Assembly (NCBI GenBank): GCA_903836265.1
Contig: CAILQK010000417.1
Coordinates: forward strand, 1-39,009
Source: an uncultured Bacteroidota bacterium
Lineage (GTDB): Bacteria > Bacteroidota > Bacteroidia > Chitinophagales > Saprospiraceae
DNA length: 39,009 bases
Direction: 5' to 3'
Made by a program: the position numbers and the translations under genes. Under the pieces are notes generated by a model. It ran no database searches. It was not told where the DNA came from and saw nothing but the letters and a program-made list of their open reading frames with translations. The stretch's first letter is position 1; the number at the start of each line of letters is the position of its first letter. This document shows positions 1-7,626 of this stretch, in pieces.

Positions 1-128
1 AGCGGTAGGAGCAGTGTTGGCAGTAGTGGTAATGGCAATGGTAGTGGTAGTGGCAGTGGTAGAGACAGAAGCACTTCTTTTCCTTGTACCAGATGCTTCT
101 GCTGCCTCTATTTCCTTCTTCTTCTCAT
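1..128. repeat. Low-complexity GGTAGT/GGCAGT tract and foreign-looking sequence at the left edge
   Basis: Positions 1-66 are a degenerate run of hexamers such as GGTAGT, GGCAGT and GGTAAT. They are followed by a pyrimidine-rich stretch on the plus strand (purine-rich on the minus strand) up to about 128. On the minus strand ClpC homology stops abruptly at residues RFLPD, and the sequence here does not encode the expected continuation in any frame. One shifted frame reads through as a Lys/Glu-rich then Thr-rich peptide, which is not recognisable. It could be a contig-end misjoin, a real insertion, or a simple repeat at a rearrangement point; the sequence alone cannot decide. Confidence 0.6.
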
Positions 129-1394
129 CTACCAATCGTCGGGCAGGAAACGGTCGGTGATATAGCGGTCGCTGAGCTTGACACAGGCAACAATTGCCTC
201 GTCGCTGTACGTAACATTGTGGAACTCCTCGTACTTGGGCTGGATATTGCGAAGGATGTGTACCGTTTCGTCCTGAGACGGCGGATCCACCATTACCTTC
301 TGGAACCTGCGGTCGAGAGCACCATCTTTTTCGATATACTGGCGATACTCGTCGAGTGTGGAGGCTCCGATGCACTGGAGTTCGCCGCGGGCGAGCGCAG
401 GTTTGAAGATATTGGATGCGTCGAGTGATCCGGTTGCGCCACCTGCGCCCACCAGGGTGTGAATTTCATCAATGAAAAGAATCACATCGCGGTGGCGTTC
501 CAGTTCGGTCATGATGGCCTTGATACGCTCCTCGAACTGTCCGCGGTACTTGGTGCCTGCCACCAATGCGGCGAGGTCGAGCATGACCAGGCGTTTGTTG
601 AAAAGTGTGCGGCTCACCTTTTTCTGCTGGATGCGCAGCGCGAGGCCCTCCACGATGGCAGTTTTGCCCACGCCGGGTTCACCGATCAGTATAGGATTGT
701 TCTTCTTGCGGCGGCTTAGAATCTGGCTCACGCGTTCGATTTCCCGTTCGCGTCCGATGATGGGGTCGAGTTTTCCTTCCTCTGCCAGTTTGGTGATATC
801 GCGGCCGAAATTGTCAAGAACGGGAGTTTTGCTTTTGTCCTTGCCTTTCTGACCGGACTGGAAGCCGCGATTTCTCTCCTCGTCCTCTTCATAATCTCCC
901 GATCCTTCGGCCTGTGAATAGATATTGGGGTGCGACAGATCCTGTTCGGAGCGTACGTACTCCAGTTCCTTCTTGAAAGAATCGTAGTCCACATCGAATT
1001 CGTTGAGAATACGGGTAGCGGCAGTATCGGGGTGCTTCAGGAGCGACAGCATCAGGTGTTCGGGATGCACCTCTTCACTTTTCATCATCTTGGCTTCCAC
1101 GAAAGTGGCCTTGAGGACGCGCTGTGTCTGGGTTGTCACCGCGCAATCGCCGATGTTCAGGTTGTCGGCCGGTGGATATGCACTATATCGGGGTATTATC
1201 TTTTCGACGCGTTTTTTGAGATCGTTCAGGTCAACCAGCAGCGAGTCGAGTACGCGCACAGGCAAACTGTCGCGCTCGGAGATGATACCCAGCAGCAGGT
1301 GCTCGGCACCTACATAATCATGACCCAGGCGCCGCGCTTCCACACTGCTCTGAGTGATGATATTTTTTACTGTCTGGGAGAATTTTTTGTTCAT
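129..1394 (-). pseudogene. clpC: ClpC-type AAA+ unfoldase, N-terminal half only (truncated)
   Basis: ClpC is a Hsp100 unfoldase that feeds substrates to the ClpP protease in the cytoplasm. Visible parts are the double Clp N-domain (about residues 1-150), an acidic linker, and the first AAA+ module with Walker A GEPGVGKT (about 238-245), Walker B VILFIDE (about 304-310) and an arginine-finger LDRRF (about 360). The frame ends at RFLPDDW and stop, 421 residues in all. Family members are about 840 residues and continue after RFLPD with KAIDLIDEA, the coiled-coil M-domain and a second AAA+ module, all absent. I chose the start at MNKKFSQ: an upstream in-frame ATG at 1490 lies across the promoter -7 box. 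The truncation may be an assembly edge rather than a true pseudogene. Family assignment is certain; the broken state as biology is not. Confidence 0.85.
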
Positions 1395-1475
1395 TGCGGA
1401 AAAAAAAATTGGTGAATGGTTGAAAAAAGGGTTACCTTTACTAAACGCAAATGAAAGGCATAAAGTTCGCAAGCC

Positions 1476-1507
1476 CAAATGTACCGTCATTCATCAGATA
1501 CATGCAA
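1476..1507 (-). promoter_or_regulatory. Bacteroidota-type promoter of clpC
   Basis: On the minus strand a TTG (1507-1505), 21 bases, then TACATTTG (1483-1476) match the Bacteroidota primary sigma factor pattern (TTG near -33, TAnnTTTG at -7). It predicts a transcript start near 1469 and a leader of about 75 bases before the ATG at 1394. It also excludes the longer in-frame start at 1490. Confidence 0.65.
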
Positions 1508-1576
1508 CCCTTTTACAGAAAAAACAGTGCCATTTTAAATAACTGACGAGTTGTCAAATATTTCAATTTGTCATTA

Positions 1577-1608
1577 TTGGAAATACCACTGACAATACTG
1601 TACATTTG
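1577..1608 (+). promoter_or_regulatory. Bacteroidota-type promoter of the STAS gene
   Basis: TTG (1577-1579), 21 bases, then TACATTTG (1601-1608). The spacing and the -7 octamer are identical to those of the divergent clpC promoter. The predicted start near 1613-1615 leaves a leader of about 55 bases before the ATG at 1671. Confidence 0.65.
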
Positions 1609-1670
1609 CCCCTCGCAAAAGACCGAAAAAAAGCCCCTTTCATCAACAAAATACTGAAAACCAACACTCT

Positions 1671-2045
1671 ATGAAGTACAGCATAGACAAACAGGAACAA
1701 TACGCAGTGCTGACACTGGAGGAGGAAAACCTCAATTCCAGTTACGCTCCTGCATTCAAAAGCGACCTTATCCTGCTCAATCAGGAGGGGATTCGCAATT
1801 TAATCCTCGATCTTTCAAAGGTCAAGTATGTTGACAGCAGCGGTCTCAGTGCCATTTTGACAGGTCACAGGCTCTGGAAAGAACAGGGCTGTTTCGTTAT
1901 TGCCGGACAGCTCCAGCCCATGGTCAGCAAACTGATTGACATATCGCGGTTGCAGTCTATTCTGACGCTCATTCCCACACTGAGCGAAGCGGTGGATTTT
2001 GTCATGATGGACGAACTGGAGCGGGGCCTGGAAGGTGAAGCCTGA
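1671..2045 (+). CDS. STAS-domain protein (anti-sigma-factor antagonist-like)
   Basis: A 124-residue single-domain protein of the SpoIIAA/RsbV STAS fold. The diagnostic loop VDSSGLS lies at residues 54-60; the second serine (Ser57) matches the residue phosphorylated by partner-switching kinases in SpoIIAA. Members usually bind an anti-sigma factor or HPK/GHKL-type kinase and release it when phosphorylated. No kinase, phosphatase or sigma gene lies next to it, so its partner is unknown. A short acidic C-terminal tail follows the domain. It has its own promoter and is followed by a hairpin, so it looks monocistronic. It could serve another STAS role, such as a lipid-transport accessory, but the size and loop fit the antagonist class best. 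Confidence 0.85.
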   Translation: MKYSIDKQEQYAVLTLEEENLNSSYAPAFKSDLILLNQEGIRNLILDLSKVKYVDSSGLSAILTGHRLWKEQGCFVIAGQLQPMVSKLIDISRLQSILTLIPTLSEAVDFVMMDELERGLEGEA

Positions 2046-2058
2046 CGAATCGGGCAAA

Positions 2059-2101
2059 TACAGCAGGCCGGCAGCCGGGTTGCTGTACCGGAGCTGTTTT
2101 T
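2059..2101 (+). terminator. Rho-independent terminator after the STAS gene
   Basis: A 7-bp arm TACAGCA (2059-2065) pairs with TGCTGTA (2081-2087). An inner CCGG/CCGG pairing closes on a 3-base loop. A run of T follows at 2097-2101. It starts 14 bases after the stop codon. Confidence 0.55.
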
Positions 2102-2467
2102 CCTGAACTTTCCGTTCTGTCTTTTGTTTGAATTTTTGCACTCTTAATCCACCGGTGATCACATATCGTACGAGTTTATTCCCATAAATGTTCAATCATT
2201 TTCGAAAACAGACTGCCTCGAAACGTACCTCTATGAAATCCGGAGCATATCCATGATTCTTCGCCAGATTCAAAACGCCTGTTTTGTCAATAGCAGACAA
2301 TCATTGATTTTCTCTGATCCGGAATGCTGAAAAGTGAAGTGAGAACGTACATCAAGAATCAAATTGAATCGCCTCCAGGGTAACGAATTGAAGAACCGGA
2401 AAGTCTGGGGTCCAGGGCCTGATGATTTCGAAAACTATTTTTTTAAACTGTATCAATTACTCGGTAA
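2102..2467. other. Intergenic stretch, nothing assignable
   Basis: About 366 bases between the STAS terminator and the NYN gene. I found no credible ORF, no tRNA-like fold and no clean TAnnTTTG box on the plus strand. A small TTGTC/GACAA hairpin sits near 2285-2301. It may carry the NYN promoter and a long leader, or a small RNA, but nothing in the bases supports a specific call. Confidence 0.5.
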
Positions 2468-3400
2468 ATGTCTGAAGGACAAAACAAGCTGACCCGTATC
2501 GGGGTCTTTTACGACGGGAACTATTTTCTGCATGTTTCCAATTACTATGCGTATCACCATGATCGCAGGAGTCGTATCAGTATTGCTGGTCTGCACGAAT
2601 TCGTTCGCTACAAGATCTCCGCTGAAGAAGACAAGGATGTTCACCTCTGCCAGATAGTAGATGCTCACTACTTTCGCGGCAGGCTCTCCGCTCAGGAGGC
2701 CAGTAATGAAGGCAACCGCCTTTTTTACGATCGTCTGTTCGACGATATCCTCATGATGGAAGGTGTCACCACGCACTACCTGCCCGTTCGCACGATTCAG
2801 GGTTACCGCCAGGAGCGCGGTATTGACGTGTGGATGGCACTCGAGGCTTTCGAGCTCACGCTCCACAAGCAGTTCGATGTGGTGGTACTCATCGCCTCCG
2901 ACAGCGACTTCGTGCCGCTCGTACGCAAACTCCACACCCTCGGCGTGCGCGTCATGCTGCTGGCCTGGGATTATGAGTACTTCGACGAGGAGGGCCGCCG
3001 CCGCTCAACGGTGACCTCCCAGGAGCTCTGGGAAGAAGTGACGTACCCTGTCGCCATGCAGGAACTCATCGAGGAGGGCGACGATGAATCGTCTTTCCCG
3101 ATCGTCAGGCTGTTTGTCGAACGCAAACGCCAGGCTTATGTACCAGACGCCGTTGTAGAAAATATCGAGATTGAAGAAAATGGAGAACCGCGCACCAGCA
3201 CGATCTTCAGCCTGAAAGATGGCTACGGTTTTGTCACTTACCCGCAAACCAACAACCTGTTCTTCCATCACTCGTTCCTGATTGATACTGATTTCAATGA
3301 CCTCCGTGAAGGAGATAATGTAGAATTCACCCTCAGCAGAAACGACCGCGGCGAACCTATCGCCCGTAACGTAAAACTGATCCGCGAAACAGTCGAATAA
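2468..3400 (+). CDS. NYN-domain nuclease-like protein with C-terminal cold-shock domain
   Basis: A 310-residue cytoplasmic protein. Residues about 8-200 form a NYN (LabA/DUF88, PIN-like) domain, with acidic positions expected for metal-dependent RNA cleavage: Asp16 in FYDGN, Asp120 in GIDVWMA, and Asp145/Asp147 in ASDSDF. Residues about 241-306 resemble a cold-shock/OB fold: DGYGFV corresponds to RNP1 and NLFFHHS to RNP2, followed by the typical LREGDNVEF and GEPIARNV ends. The combination suggests an RNase guided or held on RNA by its own nucleic-acid-binding domain; this is inference. The NYN domain is clear and the cold-shock domain is divergent but convincing. The gene has its own terminator and no functional partner beside it. 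Confidence 0.85.
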   Translation: MSEGQNKLTRIGVFYDGNYFLHVSNYYAYHHDRRSRISIAGLHEFVRYKISAEEDKDVHLCQIVDAHYFRGRLSAQEASNEGNRLFYDRLFDDILMMEGVTTHYLPVRTIQGYRQERGIDVWMALEAFELTLHKQFDVVVLIASDSDFVPLVRKLHTLGVRVMLLAWDYEYFDEEGRRRSTVTSQELWEEVTYPVAMQELIEEGDDESSFPIVRLFVERKRQAYVPDAVVENIEIEENGEPRTSTIFSLKDGYGFVTYPQTNNLFFHHSFLIDTDFNDLREGDNVEFTLSRNDRGEPIARNVKLIRETVE

Positions 3401-3420
3401 AGCCTGTTTCCACGAATAAC

Positions 3421-3462
3421 GGAGTTCCACCAGCCTCAAAACTGATGGAACTCCTGCTTTTC
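3421..3462 (+). terminator. Terminator after the NYN gene
   Basis: A perfect 9-bp stem GGAGTTCCA (3421-3429) with TGGAACTCC (3446-3454), an inner CAG/CTG pairing and an 8-base loop, followed by TGCTTTTC. It lies 20 bases after the stop codon. Confidence 0.7.
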
Positions 3463-3484
3463 TAACGTAACCGCCCTCCCGCAA

Positions 3485-6400
3485 ATGCTGCTGCCCATGC
3501 GTTTGCTCTTCTTCTCTCTGTCAGCCACCCTGGCTGCTGCTCTCTTCTCGTGCGCACACGAAAACAGGAACACTGTTTTCCAGCCCGCCCCCCCCGCTCC
3601 CGCTCCACCCCGGAACAGCACGCACTTCGAACTGCTCGATCCGAAGTTGTGCGGTATTGACTTCCGGCCGGAAATCACCGACGAACACCGGTACAACTTC
3701 ATCGCCGATCCGTACATATACAACGGAGGCGGCGTCGCAGCGCTCGACGTGAACAATGACGGCCTGCAGGATCTGTTCTTCACCAACAGGCTGCAGGGAT
3801 GCCGGCTCTACCTCAACGAGGGAAACCTCCGTTTCAGGGATATCTCCGAAAGCTCGGGTGTGAGCGCTTTCAGCGGACTAAAAACGGGTGTGACCACCGT
3901 GGACGTGAATGCCGACGGCCGCATGGACCTGTATGTTTGCCGCACATGGCTGTCGCCAGTACCCGAAAGAAAGAACATTCTGCTGGTAAACAACGGAGAC
4001 AATACGTTCACCGAGCAGGCCGCCGCCGCTCATCTCGATGACATCTCAGCCTCCCAGCATGCCAATTTCTTCGACTACGACCTCGACGGCGATCTGGACT
4101 GCTATATCCTCAACCACCCGGTTGATTTCAAAACCATCAACAACCTCGACCACCCGGGGCAGAACGCCAGGAACGACCAGCCGCGCAATGAATACGAATC
4201 GGACCGGCTGATGAGAAACGACAACGGCGTGTTCACAGACGTGACCCGGCAGGCCGGACTCGCGAACCGCGCCTTCGGACTGAGCACCATCGCTTCCGAC
4301 TTCAACGGCGACGGATGGCCCGACCTGTTTGTGGGCAACGACTTCGTAATGCCCGATTTCCTGTATATCAACAACAAAAACGGCACGTTCACCGACCAGG
4401 CCGACCGTTTTTTCAGACATACCTCAAACCACACCATGGGCGCTGATTACGCCGACCTGAACAACGACGGGTTCAGCGACCTCATCACACTCGATATGCT
4501 CGCCGAGCCGCTCGAACGGCGACTGCGACTCATGAACACCATGCAGCGCACGCGCGATGCACAGATGCGCGCGAAAGGTTATGGACGGCAGGTGATGCGC
4601 AACTCACTCCAGCTCAATAACGGTAACAACGGATTCAGCGAGATGGCCTGCCTGACCGGCATGTTCGCCACCGACTGGAGCTGGGCTCCCCTCATCGCCG
4701 ACCTCGATAACGACGGATACCGCGATGTTTTTATCTCGAACGGTATTCAGCGGGACCTGAACGACACCGATTTTTTTGTTTTTACGGCCGACAGTATCAA
4801 CCGGAGTGGAGGTATCAGCAAGAGCCGGTTTCCGGATTTCAATGAGTTTGTGAAGATGATGCCCTCTGTGCCGGTATCTAATTATGTATTCCGGAATACA
4901 GGAAACATGACGTTCTCACAGGTTTCAGCGGACTGGGGATTTACGGAAAAAGGGTTCTCCAACGGAGCCGTTTATGCCGACCTCGACAACGACGGCGACC
5001 TGGAGATTGTGACGAACAGTCTGCAGACGCCCCCGTGCGTATATGAGAACAAATCAAATGCCGTCAACAGCAACCACTGGCTGCAGATAAAGCTCAAAGG
5101 GCCGGCCGGCAACCCGATGGGCATCGGCGCCGTGGTGCGGGTCAGTGACCGCGACGAGGCCGGAAAACCTGTAATCCTTTTCGCACAGGAGATGACCAAT
5201 GTGCGCGGATTCTACTCGTCGGTGGAGCCCATTTTTCAGGTTGGGGCAGGCTCGAGAACCAGCGTTGAAAAGGTGGAAATCAGCTGGGGGAAGCACGTAC
5301 AGACACTGTACAACGTGCCGACCAGCCAGCGCATCATATTGAACCGCGCCGACGCAGTGCCCGGGAAACTGCCCGGACTGCGCGTGACAACAGCCTTTGC
5401 CGACGTGAGCAAACAGAGCGGCATCCCGTTCGTGCATCGCGCGAGCGACTTCGAGGATTTTGACCGTGAGAAACTGCTGCCGTGGCGGCTGTCGCGCCGG
5501 GGTCCATGCGTTTCTGCAGCCGATATCAATGGCGACAAGCTGGGTGATTTATATATTGGAGGCGGCGCCGGGCAGGCAGGCGCTGTGTACATACAGCAGC
5601 CTGGCGGACGGTTTGCGGAGATGCCGCAACCCGCCATGGAGAAAGACAAAGCCTGCGAAGACACCGGCTCGGTGTTTTTCGATGCTGACGGAGACGGCGA
5701 CAGCGACCTGTACGTAGCAAGCGGAGGCAGTGCTGCACCCGACGGATCGGCGGTATATCAGGACAGACTGTATCTGAACGACGGACGCGGCGGCTTCAGC
5801 GCTGCAGCAGGAGCCATACCGGCAGAGGGCCAACCGGGCACCTGCGTGGCGGCAGCCGACCTTGACGGCGACGGGCGCCCGGAGCTGATCATCGGCGGCG
5901 GATGCGAACCCGGAAAGTACCCGCGCGCAACGCCCGTACGCATACTGCACAACGACGGAGGCACTTTCAGCCTGGCTGCCGGGCTGATACCCGGACTGGC
6001 AGATGCCGGACTGGTCACAGAACTCCGGGTGTCCGACCTGAATGGCGATGCGCGGCCAGAGATTATCGCGGCGGGCGAGTGGATGCCTGTGCGTATATTC
6101 GGACAGCAGGGAGGCGCCTGTACAGAACTGACCACGCAATACGGTCTTGACAACAGCCACGGACTGTGGCGCTCACTGGAGGTGGCCGACCTCGACCAGG
6201 ACGGCGATCCTGACCTGCTGGCGGGCAATATCGGCCTGAACACGAGGTATAAAGCCACAGCCGGCGCTCCGCTCAGGCTGTTCGCCAGCGATCTCGACAA
6301 AAATGGCTTCACAGACCCGATCGTCGCTCAGGCCGACGGAGAACGTTACCGGCCCGTGGTACAGCGGGAAGTACTGGCCAGTCAGGTGCCCTTGGTTCGC

Positions 6401-6832
6401 AGGCACTTTCCGCGGAACACGCCGTATGCCGCGGCGGCCATCGAAGAAATATTTCCCGAAGAAGATCTTTTGAGCGGAGAAATCTTGCAGGCGCAGATAC
6501 TGGCCAGCGGCTGGTTTGAGAACAAGAACGGCGTATTTGTATTTCACGAACTGCCCTACCCTGCCCAGCTGGCGCCTGCAGAGCGCATGATTGCCGGCCA
6601 GTTCAACGCGGACGGCATCACCGACCTGATTGTACTGGGCAACGACTACGGGATGGACATTGAAACCTACCAGCTCGACGCCTCGGAAGGTTACGTTTTA
6701 TATGGCGGTGGCCAGGGCTCATTCACTGATCACAAACTGATCGGGGCCAGCGGCGATGTGAGAGACGGCTGTATGGTGGAGAAAATACTGGTGGTAGTCA
6801 GGAATGGCGGGGCTGTCGGGGTTTACAGGTAA
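3485..6832 (+). CDS. FG-GAP/VCBS-repeat lipoprotein with ASPIC/UnbV domain (CRTAC1-like)
   Basis: A 1115-residue exported lipoprotein. The N-terminus is a hydrophobic signal ending in lipobox LFS-Cys23, then a Pro-rich spacer. At least seven calcium-binding-type repeats (DVNNDG, DVNADG, DLDGD, DFNGDG, DLNNDG, DLDNDG forms) form a first integrin-like propeller at about 80-520. An ASPIC/UnbV domain lies at about 535-620, and a second set of about seven DxDGDG-like repeats at about 670-1100. Proteins of this plan are widespread in Bacteroidota and are thought to act in surface binding or in SusCD-like nutrient uptake loci; the substrate is unknown. An alternative start four codons in (Met5, MRLLFF) is equally plausible. 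The gene is very GC-rich: 46 of 60 bases at 5101-5160 are G or C. No SusC/SusD genes flank it. Confidence 0.85.
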   Translation: MLLPMRLLFFSLSATLAAALFSCAHENRNTVFQPAPPAPAPPRNSTHFELLDPKLCGIDFRPEITDEHRYNFIADPYIYNGGGVAALDVNNDGLQDLFFTNRLQGCRLYLNEGNLRFRDISESSGVSAFSGLKTGVTTVDVNADGRMDLYVCRTWLSPVPERKNILLVNNGDNTFTEQAAAAHLDDISASQHANFFDYDLDGDLDCYILNHPVDFKTINNLDHPGQNARNDQPRNEYESDRLMRNDNGVFTDVTRQAGLANRAFGLSTIASDFNGDGWPDLFVGNDFVMPDFLYINNKNGTFTDQADRFFRHTSNHTMGADYADLNNDGFSDLITLDMLAEPLERRLRLMNTMQRTRDAQMRAKGYGRQVMRNSLQLNNGNNGFSEMACLTGMFATDWSWAPLIADLDNDGYRDVFISNGIQRDLNDTDFFVFTADSINRSGGISKSRFPDFNEFVKMMPSVPVSNYVFRNTGNMTFSQVSADWGFTEKGFSNGAVYADLDNDGDLEIVTNSLQTPPCVYENKSNAVNSNHWLQIKLKGPAGNPMGIGAVVRVSDRDEAGKPVILFAQEMTNVRGFYSSVEPIFQVGAGSRTSVEKVEISWGKHVQTLYNVPTSQRIILNRADAVPGKLPGLRVTTAFADVSKQSGIPFVHRASDFEDFDREKLLPWRLSRRGPCVSAADINGDKLGDLYIGGGAGQAGAVYIQQPGGRFAEMPQPAMEKDKACEDTGSVFFDADGDGDSDLYVASGGSAAPDGSAVYQDRLYLNDGRGGFSAAAGAIPAEGQPGTCVAAADLDGDGRPELIIGGGCEPGKYPRATPVRILHNDGGTFSLAAGLIPGLADAGLVTELRVSDLNGDARPEIIAAGEWMPVRIFGQQGGACTELTTQYGLDNSHGLWRSLEVADLDQDGDPDLLAGNIGLNTRYKATAGAPLRLFASDLDKNGFTDPIVAQADGERYRPVVQREVLASQVPLVRRHFPRNTPYAAAAIEEIFPEEDLLSGEILQAQILASGWFENKNGVFVFHELPYPAQLAPAERMIAGQFNADGITDLIVLGNDYGMDIETYQLDASEGYVLYGGGQGSFTDHKLIGASGDVRDGCMVEKILVVVRNGGAVGVYR

Positions 6833-6879
6833 ATTCAATGGAGCGCAAGTACTTTCACTGCCGTGGTGCGGGATTCACT

Positions 6880-7626
6880 TCAGAGCCATCTGTTCAGAAA
6901 TGAAATTACTTTACCGGCGAATGGCACCCTCTTTTTCATCACTGGTTCAGATTTTTTTTCCCCGACAATCAACTGACTCCCCAGTTCAGTATTGCTGTAC
7001 ATTCCGCTGGTTAAATCTGTGAACTCAAATACACCGGCTCGTTGTTTCCAAATAACAAACTGACCGTACGGGAGCGCATATATTCTGGCATGTACAGCCT
7101 CTGCAAAGTAAACAGCGAAAGGGAATACCAGTGAGGGCTCAAACTCCTGGCTGTGCTGCCAGATTGAAGGACAGAAATCATCGCCGGCGATAAAACCGTT
7201 TTCTTTCACTTTGGGCCACATACTGATGAGATCAACAGAAATCCCTTTCAATGTGTGATCTCCGTCAATATAGACGAGGTCAAGCGAATTGTCCTGAATT
7301 TCACTGACAACTTCCGTTGTTTTTCCCCTGAGAACAATTCGTTTCCCCCTTGCGAAATCTGTTTTTTCTATGGTTTCCTGATAGAACTGTTCAAATGTTT
7401 CATTGTCTGTATTGGCCGGCTTGTTCCATGCCTCGAGATTTCTCCATGGGTCAATCATGGTGTATTTTTCAATACATTGACTCTTTTCCAGCACCTTCTT
7501 TGCAAATTCTCCCCTGTAAACGCCCAGTTCGGCCACATTGGACAGACCGAACGTTTCAATCAGGCTGATACAGATATCAACCCTGTTATTACTTTTACGT
7601 ACAATTTCAGCTATTTTCTCCTTCAT
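6880..7626 (-). CDS. Class I SAM-dependent methyltransferase
   Basis: A 248-residue cytoplasmic protein with a Rossmann methyltransferase core: motif I AELGVYRGEFA, an acidic position in MIDPW that would contact the SAM ribose, and DLVYIDGDH followed by GGxhAGDDF-like GFIAGDDF. It resembles the Methyltransf_24 group used on sugars and small metabolites, but the acceptor is not evident. I chose the start at MKEKIAEI, which overlaps the end of the sulfotransferase gene by 20 bases; a longer in-frame version would extend further into that gene. It is the last gene of the pyrC-sulfotransferase-methyltransferase cluster and converges on the FG-GAP lipoprotein gene. Its base composition is AT-rich like the sulfotransferase. 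A role in modifying surface glycans is inferred from its neighbour. Confidence 0.75.
   Translation of the reverse strand: MKEKIAEIVRKSNNRVDICISLIETFGLSNVAELGVYRGEFAKKVLEKSQCIEKYTMIDPWRNLEAWNKPANTDNETFEQFYQETIEKTDFARGKRIVLRGKTTEVVSEIQDNSLDLVYIDGDHTLKGISVDLISMWPKVKENGFIAGDDFCPSIWQHSQEFEPSLVFPFAVYFAEAVHARIYALPYGQFVIWKQRAGVFEFTDLTSGMYSNTELGSQLIVGEKKSEPVMKKRVPFAGKVISFLNRWL

Noticed and set aside
1-66. Repeated hexamers considered as a CRISPR or tandem gene repeat
   Set aside because: The units are 6 bases, degenerate and without spacers, so this is simple low-complexity sequence.
1395-1490. Upstream in-frame extension of ClpC from the ATG at 1490
   Set aside because: The extension overlaps the TACATTTG -7 box and lacks homology-like sequence; MNKKFSQ is the family-like N-terminus.
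2102-2467. A possible tRNA or small RNA in the gap before the NYN gene
   Set aside because: No acceptor/T-arm pairing or tRNA-like GTTC motif could be assembled, and the only hairpin has a 5-bp stem.
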